This document shows positions 58,376-62,063 of a DNA stretch of 62,063 bases, in pieces. This DNA comes from Paenibacillus rigui. GTDB lineage: Bacteria; Bacillota; Bacilli; Paenibacillales; NBRC-103111. The notes under the pieces are model-generated. The model was given only the letters and a program-made list of their open reading frames with translations. It was not told where the DNA came from and did no database searches. The stretch lies in assembly GCF_002234615.1 (NCBI RefSeq), contig NZ_NMQW01000046.1, positions 1 to 62,063 on the forward strand. The letters are read 5' to 3'. Each line of letters begins with the position of its first letter. Position 1 is the first letter of the stretch. The translations under genes and the position numbers were made by a program.

Positions 58376-59032
58376 ATGAAAAAGGCCCATGTGCTCCTCG
58401 TATTATGTTTGTTTTTCACATTGCTCGGGGGCGGGATTGCGAGTGCCCATGTCACAGTTCAGCCGCCGGAGACGACTCAAGGCTCTTATGAAAAATTCGC
58501 CGTGCGCGTTCCTAGCGAGAAGGACATTCCTACGGTGAAAGTCGAAGTAAAGTTTCCGCTGGACTCGGTAACGATTTCCCGTTTCGAGCCGAAAGCCGGC
58601 TGGAAGTATGAATTGGCCAAAGATGCCTCCGGCAAAATTACCGGTGTAACGTGGACGGCTACCGGTGACGGATTGTCTGCAACGGAATTCGGCGAGTTTT
58701 ATATGCAGGGCAAGGTTGCGGATACAGCCACCAGCATAACCTGGAAAGCCTACCAAACCTATAAGGACGGAAGCGTTGTGGAGTGGGTAGGCGCTCAAGG
58801 TGCCGATAAGCCGGCATCCGTTACGAAAGTCAATCCGAAGCCGGCAGGTGCAACAGCCGATAGCCACGGCAACACTGCAGCCGCGCCGGCGGCAGGTCAC
58901 GATAAAGCGTCCGAGCCTGCGGCAGCCGGAGCAGCGGCCTCGCAAGCACCGCTTTACTTATCGATCGCTGCGCTGGTGCTGGGATTGATATCGCTGATCA
59001 TCTCGATTACTAAACGAAAAGCAGCCCGCTAA
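58376..59032 (+). CDS. YcnI-like (DUF1775) copper-binding membrane protein
   Basis: The ATG at 58376 gives 218 residues with a signal peptide cut after GGGIASA, leaving His as the first mature residue (HVTVQPPETTQGSYEKF). This N-terminal His, the following Glu and a Trp (ITGVTWTA or EFGEFYM region) match the monohistidine copper site described for Bacillus subtilis YcnI. An Ala/Pro-rich linker (about 150-185) leads to a C-terminal transmembrane anchor (LYLSIAALVLGLISLIISIT). It lacks the usual YcnJ/CopCD copper-transport partner in this window. It is probably exposed on the outer membrane face. Confidence 0.87.
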   Translation: MKKAHVLLVLCLFFTLLGGGIASAHVTVQPPETTQGSYEKFAVRVPSEKDIPTVKVEVKFPLDSVTISRFEPKAGWKYELAKDASGKITGVTWTATGDGLSATEFGEFYMQGKVADTATSITWKAYQTYKDGSVVEWVGAQGADKPASVTKVNPKPAGATADSHGNTAAAPAAGHDKASEPAAAGAAASQAPLYLSIAALVLGLISLIISITKRKAAR

Positions 59033-59046
59033 GCCGCGGAAGGCAG

Positions 59047-59079
59047 CCGGATTTTCCCAAAGGGAGGATCCGGTTTTTT
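59047..59079 (+). terminator. Terminator after the YcnI-like gene
   Basis: CCGGAT/ATCCGG with an inner TCCC/GGGA stem, followed by T6. A second hairpin ACCA-GCATC/GATGC-t-TGGT (59089-59113) follows and may belong to the next gene's leader. Confidence 0.85.
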
Positions 59080-59148
59080 GTGTTAAAAACCAGCATCTCA
59101 GGGGATGCTTGGTATGTACATTCTAATGCGAGATGGAGGAATGAACTG

Positions 59149-59898
59149 ATGCTTGGCAAGTGTAAAAAAAGGAAGCCGTTAGCTGCTTTGCTGTTTAGCC
59201 TGCTATTGTTTTTCTCGTTAAGCACGAGCGCATTTGGCTTTGGCAGCGGATCCAACGGGCCGGACGTTTTTGCCGTTCAAGGGATGTTGAAATCGATGGG
59301 CTATTTCTCGGGTGAGATTAGCGGTTACTACGGTCCCGAGACCGTGCAAGGCGTGAAAACGTTCCAAAAGGCTCATGGCCTCCCTGTAACCGGAGCTGTG
59401 GATGATAAAACGCTTCAGTCCATTTTGTGGGCATACGGGAATTTGAAGATTCCCAAAACACCTGCGCCTGCACCGGTACCGAATCCTGCTCCGAACCCGC
59501 CGCCAGCAGCCGAGCTATCTCCTGAAGAACAACAAATGGTCGATTTGCTCAATCAGGAGAGGAAGCAGGAAGGCTTGGCCCCCTTGACGGTGGATCCTGG
59601 GTTGTCCAAGACGGCCAAATTGAAGAGTCAGGACATGGTGGATAGAAATTATTTCTCCCACGATTCCCCGACTTACGGCTCACCCTTCGATATGATGAAG
59701 CAATTCGGCATCAGCTATTCCACAGCTGGGGAAAATATTGCGTGCAACCAGGGGGTTGAAGCGGCGGAAAAGGCGCTGATGGAATCTCCGGGACATCGGG
59801 CGAACATTTTAAGTAAGGAGTTTACGCATATCGGGATTGGTATTGTGGACGGAGGCTCCTGCGGCAAAATGTTCACTCAGCAGTTCATCGGGAAGTAA
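59149..59898 (+). CDS. Secreted CAP-domain (YkwD-like) protein with peptidoglycan-binding domain
   Basis: The ATG at 59149 (GGAGG nine bases upstream) gives 249 residues: signal peptide (about 1-31), a PG_binding_1 domain (about 35-95; [20 protein letters not shown] and [17 protein letters not shown]), a proline-rich linker, and a CAP/SCP domain (about 125-249). The CAP signatures [32 protein letters not shown] and [19 protein letters not shown] are intact, with both histidines. Two cysteines (CNQG and SCGK) could form a disulphide. Family members are secreted, spore- or wall-associated proteins of uncertain activity. Confidence 0.92.
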   Translation: MLGKCKKRKPLAALLFSLLLFFSLSTSAFGFGSGSNGPDVFAVQGMLKSMGYFSGEISGYYGPETVQGVKTFQKAHGLPVTGAVDDKTLQSILWAYGNLKIPKTPAPAPVPNPAPNPPPAAELSPEEQQMVDLLNQERKQEGLAPLTVDPGLSKTAKLKSQDMVDRNYFSHDSPTYGSPFDMMKQFGISYSTAGENIACNQGVEAAEKALMESPGHRANILSKEFTHIGIGIVDGGSCGKMFTQQFIGK

Positions 59899-59934
59899 AA
59901 GGTGCGTCCCACAGGTCAGCTTTGAAAAAATGGT

Positions 59935-59972
59935 GCTCCTCTGTTGCGAGTTGCGAACAGAGGGGCTTTTTC
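59935..59972 (+). terminator. Terminator after the CAP-domain gene
   Basis: GCTCCTCTGT pairs with ACAGAGGGGC (one G-U pair), followed by T5. Confidence 0.88.
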
Positions 59973-60002
59973 CTCTGGATCCCATCGAACTTGAAAAGGG
60001 CA

Positions 60003-60031
60003 TCGACCATCCTATGAAAATCGAGTATGAT
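60003..60031 (+). promoter_or_regulatory. Possible mscL promoter
   Basis: TATGAT (60026-60031) lies 17 bp after a weak -35, TCGACC (60003-60008). Confidence 0.4.
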
Positions 60032-60061
60032 AGAGGCAAACAAGATAAAAGGAGTTACGGT

Positions 60062-60547
60062 ATGGCTTCCAAAATGATTAAAGAATTTAAAGAATTTGCA
60101 ATGAAAGGCAATATGGTCGACTTGGCGATCGGGGTTATCGTCGGCGGCGCCTTCGGCAAAGTCGTCACCTCGATTGTTAATGATGTCGTGATGCCTCCGA
60201 TCGGCTTGCTGCTGGGGAAAGTTAATTTTAGCGATCTATTTATCAGCCTGGACGGGAATCATTATCCTACACTTGCCGATGCGAAAAAAGCCAGTGCTGC
60301 GACACTGAACTACGGCTTGTTTATCAACACATTGCTTGATTTTCTGATCGTCTCCTTCGTCATCTTCATCACCGTGAAGCAATTGAACCGGCTGCGCAAG
60401 AAACAGGAAGAGAAGCCCGATCCGAAGAAGGAAACAAAAGAGTGTCCAGAGTGCTTGTCGGATATCCCTAAGCTTGCGGTGCGCTGTAAATACTGCACGG
60501 CTTATGTTGAATCCGCCAATGAAGTAACGCCAAGGACGATGAACTAG
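60062..60547 (+). CDS. mscL: Large-conductance mechanosensitive channel with C-terminal zinc ribbon
   Basis: The ATG at 60062 (AAAAGGAG upstream) gives 161 residues. The first 115 are typical MscL: an amphipathic N-terminus [16 protein letters not shown]1 with the pore constriction [20 protein letters not shown], the [11 protein letters not shown] turn, and TM2 [20 protein letters not shown]. After the cytoplasmic helix a four-cysteine zinc ribbon is added (CPECLSDIP...CKYCTAYV). Escherichia coli MscL is 136 residues and lacks this. The channel opens on membrane tension and releases solutes in osmotic downshock. The ribbon may bind metal or a partner at the cytoplasmic gate. Confidence 0.95.
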   Translation: MASKMIKEFKEFAMKGNMVDLAIGVIVGGAFGKVVTSIVNDVVMPPIGLLLGKVNFSDLFISLDGNHYPTLADAKKASAATLNYGLFINTLLDFLIVSFVIFITVKQLNRLRKKQEEKPDPKKETKECPECLSDIPKLAVRCKYCTAYVESANEVTPRTMN

Positions 60548-60655
60548 CGCAGAACAAGCTTAAGAAAGGCCAAAAACAACTGAGGATTATCCATATTCGA
60601 TTCCAGGCTTGTTCCTTTATACTCAAAGGATACCTTGGGTGAAGGAGTCGAGAGG

Positions 60656-61789
60656 ATGATAACGAGAAAGTTGGGCAGGCGATACGCCAACGAGGGGGAG
60701 ACCCCGGCTTGGGCGGATGGAGCTTGGATTACGGGGCAAGCCGATGCATCTATGGCTGCTGGGCCAGTCGTGCTTACAGCAGCGATAGCTCCTATGAGTG
60801 AGGGCGGCATTCACGATTATTATTCCAATGGTGATTATTGGTGGCCGAATCCTGATACTTCGGATGGCCTTCCTTACATACGGCGGGATGGCGAAAGCAA
60901 CCCCGGTAATTTTGACAGCCATCGGGTACTGCTGCGTAGCATGAGAACCCATGTGGCGAATTTGTCGGCAGCTTACCAGCTGACAGGCCACGAAGCTTAC
61001 GCCCGAAAGGCGGTTCAGCTGCTGCAGGCCTTTTTCTTACATGAGGATACGCTGATGCATCCGCATCTGCTGTATGCACAGGCCATTCCCGGCATTTGCT
61101 CCGGGAGGGGCATCGGAATTATCGACACGCTGCACCTTATTGATGTGCCGCTTGCTGTAGAAGCTTTAAGGGGTTCAGAGGCCATGACCGAGCCGATTTA
61201 TGAAGGGCTGCAGCGATGGTTTGCTTCGTACCTGCATTGGATGAAGACTCATCCGAACGGCATTGAAGAAATGAATGCGGACAATAATCACGGCGTATGC
61301 TGGCTCGTACAGGCATCGGTATTCAGTTGGTTTACCGGCGACGAAACCATGCTCCATTTTTGCAGAGAACGCTTCAAAACCTCACTGCTCCCAGGCCAAA
61401 TGGCCCCGGACGGTAGTTTCCCTAGAGAGCTGGCAAGGACGAAGCCTTACGGCTACTCGATTTTTGTCATGGATAATATGGTGACCCTGTGCCATGTGCT
61501 GTCCATCCCGGAGGATAACCTTTGGAACTATGAGCTGCCGGACGGCCGTAGCATTCGCTTGGGGCTTGACTTCCTCGTCCCGTATATTTCCGATAAAGCA
61601 GCGTGGCCCTATCCGCCGGATGTGGAGCATGATGAAGGCTGGCCTGCACAGGTCTCGTCCCTTTTGTTTGCAGGACTTGCTCTCGGCCGACCGGAATATA
61701 TTTCATTGTGGCAACGTCTGGATCGGAGTCCTGTTGATGCGGAGGTACGCCGTAATATTGCGATCCGCCAGCCGCTGCTCTGGGTGTAG
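60656..61789 (+). CDS. Alginate-lyase-family (alpha/alpha-barrel) protein
   Basis: The ATG at 60656 is eight bases after GAAGGAG and gives 377 residues without a signal peptide. It has the Alginate_lyase family look: SEGGIHDYYSNGDYWWPNPD near the start, helices LRSMRTHVANLSAAYQLTGH, the NADNNHGVCWLVQ motif holding the conserved Asn/His pair, and a late YGYSIFVMDNMVTLCHVL segment. Members cleave uronic-acid polysaccharides by beta-elimination; some Paenibacillus relatives act on glucuronan or other uronates, so alginate is not implied. Cytoplasmic location suggests action on imported oligosaccharides. No related transporter is next to it. Confidence 0.82.
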   Translation: MITRKLGRRYANEGETPAWADGAWITGQADASMAAGPVVLTAAIAPMSEGGIHDYYSNGDYWWPNPDTSDGLPYIRRDGESNPGNFDSHRVLLRSMRTHVANLSAAYQLTGHEAYARKAVQLLQAFFLHEDTLMHPHLLYAQAIPGICSGRGIGIIDTLHLIDVPLAVEALRGSEAMTEPIYEGLQRWFASYLHWMKTHPNGIEEMNADNNHGVCWLVQASVFSWFTGDETMLHFCRERFKTSLLPGQMAPDGSFPRELARTKPYGYSIFVMDNMVTLCHVLSIPEDNLWNYELPDGRSIRLGLDFLVPYISDKAAWPYPPDVEHDEGWPAQVSSLLFAGLALGRPEYISLWQRLDRSPVDAEVRRNIAIRQPLLWV

Positions 61790-61807
61790 CTTGGTCGTAT
61801 GTACTCT

Positions 61808-61838
61808 AACGCGTCTTCCATTCCGGAAGGCGTTTTTG
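61808..61838 (+). terminator. Terminator after the lyase-family gene
   Basis: ACGC-CTTCC pairs with GGAAG-GCGT, followed by T5. Confidence 0.82.
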
Positions 61839-61858
61839 TATTGTTGACTGAAACCAAA

Positions 61859-61908
61859 GAGCCTTCAGTACACTTCCCTATCGGGAATGTGTGCGGAAGG
61901 CTTAAGCG
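61859..61908 (-). terminator. Long hairpin, likely terminator of the minus-strand regulator
   Basis: AGCCTTC/GAAGGCT closes a stem with inner ACA-TTCCC/GGGAA-TGT. It lies 35 bases after the stop codon of the minus-strand gene fragment; its T-run on that strand is weak. Confidence 0.55.
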
Positions 61909-61942
61909 GGTTAAGCATATGCAAATCGGGGTTGTCAGACAA

Positions 61943-62032
61943 TCAAATCGTTAGTTCCCCAAGCTTGATCAGCTCGACAACTGCTTGTGAACGACCTTTT
62001 ACATTTAGTTTTTGCATGACGTTGGAAATGTA
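61943..62032 (-). CDS. LuxR-type response regulator, C-terminal fragment
   Basis: Read on the minus strand, this stretch encodes 29 residues and a stop: ISNVMQKLNVKGRSQAVVEL followed by IKLGELTI. This is the recognition helix and end of a LuxR/NarL-type helix-turn-helix, as in DegU- or LiaR-like response regulators. The frame is interrupted by a TAA at 62033-62035, just before adapter-like sequence begins at 62039, so the break is more likely sequence error at a contig end than a real truncation. The receiver domain is outside the window. Confidence 0.75.
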   Translation of the reverse strand, partial: YISNVMQKLNVKGRSQAVVELIKLGELTI

Positions 62033-62038
62033 TTATCA

Positions 62039-62063
62039 CTGTCTCTTATACAAATATCCGAGC
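62039..62063. other. Nextera (Tn5 mosaic-end) adapter-like sequence at the window end
   Basis: The last 25 bases begin CTGTCTCTTATACA and end TCCGAGC. They match the Nextera read-2 transposon adapter at 23 of 25 positions by my recollection of that adapter. This is library adapter left in the assembly, not genomic DNA. Confidence 0.85.

Noticed and set aside
61943-62035. Genuine pseudogene of a response regulator
   Set aside because: The in-frame stop lies within a few bases of adapter sequence, so a sequence error at the contig end explains it better.

Overview
The window looks like a contig from a Paenibacillus-type, spore-forming Gram-positive bacterium. Evidence: moderate GC content (not counted exactly), strong GGAGG ribosome sites with many TTG/GTG starts, SLH-domain wall anchoring, YesM/YesN two-component control of LplA-type sugar transport, a WIAG-tail-like repeat protein, and CgeB/Sps-like spore-surface sugar genes. 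Nearly all genes are on the + strand. The right edge carries 25 bases closely resembling a Nextera transposon adapter, so the window probably ends at a contig end.

Layout. 2-1171: truncated fibre-like repeat protein. 1594-9730: MarR-controlled region with an EmrAB-like efflux operon (two HlyD-type adaptors and a 14-TM MFS pump), two secreted proteins of unknown function and a second MarR; 16-bp dyads ATTTC-N6-GAAAT occur both before the first MarR gene and before the secreted four-repeat protein. 9850-11908: DeoR regulator plus ROK sugar kinase. 12115-17862: signalling block with an OmpR-type regulator, a large hybrid kinase (Cache-HAMP-PAS-HisKA-HATPase-REC-REC-HPt) and a membrane EAL c-di-GMP phosphodiesterase. 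17912-27321: YesMN two-component system, LplABC-like sugar ABC importer without its own ATPase, and a GH31 alpha-xylosidase, together a likely xylogluco-oligosaccharide uptake unit.

27585-46672 is the most distinctive part: a surface or spore-surface glycosylation cluster. It holds a complete dTDP-L-rhamnose set of the SpsI-L type (rmlA, rmlB, rmlD, rmlC), two CgeB-like glycosyltransferases, a very basic small protein, a GT4 enzyme with a basic C-terminal tail, a three-gene set resembling WbvB/WbvR/WbvD (UDP-L-RhaNAc/UDP-L-QuiNAc type), a GC-rich SDR gene, further GT2 and GT4 enzymes (one with a roughly 215-residue Arg/Lys/Ala/Gly-rich N-terminus), and four small helical proteins. No flippase, polymerase or lipid-carrier initiating enzyme is present, which favours cytoplasmic assembly on a protein acceptor (inference). 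Several products share a short A-xxx-G-W-xx-G-Y-xx-G-like motif next to basic sequence.

46676-54566: an SLH protein with a riboswitch-like attenuator leader, followed by a 2159-residue secreted multidomain protein; an AT-rich block with a sharp right boundary spans their junction. 54612-61838: a class III adenylate cyclase with lipid-binding-like and zinc-ribbon parts, a NarL-type two-component pair, a YcnI-type copper protein, a CAP-domain protein, MscL with an added zinc ribbon, and an alginate-lyase-family protein. The last fragment (61943-62032, minus strand) is the end of a LuxR-type response regulator.
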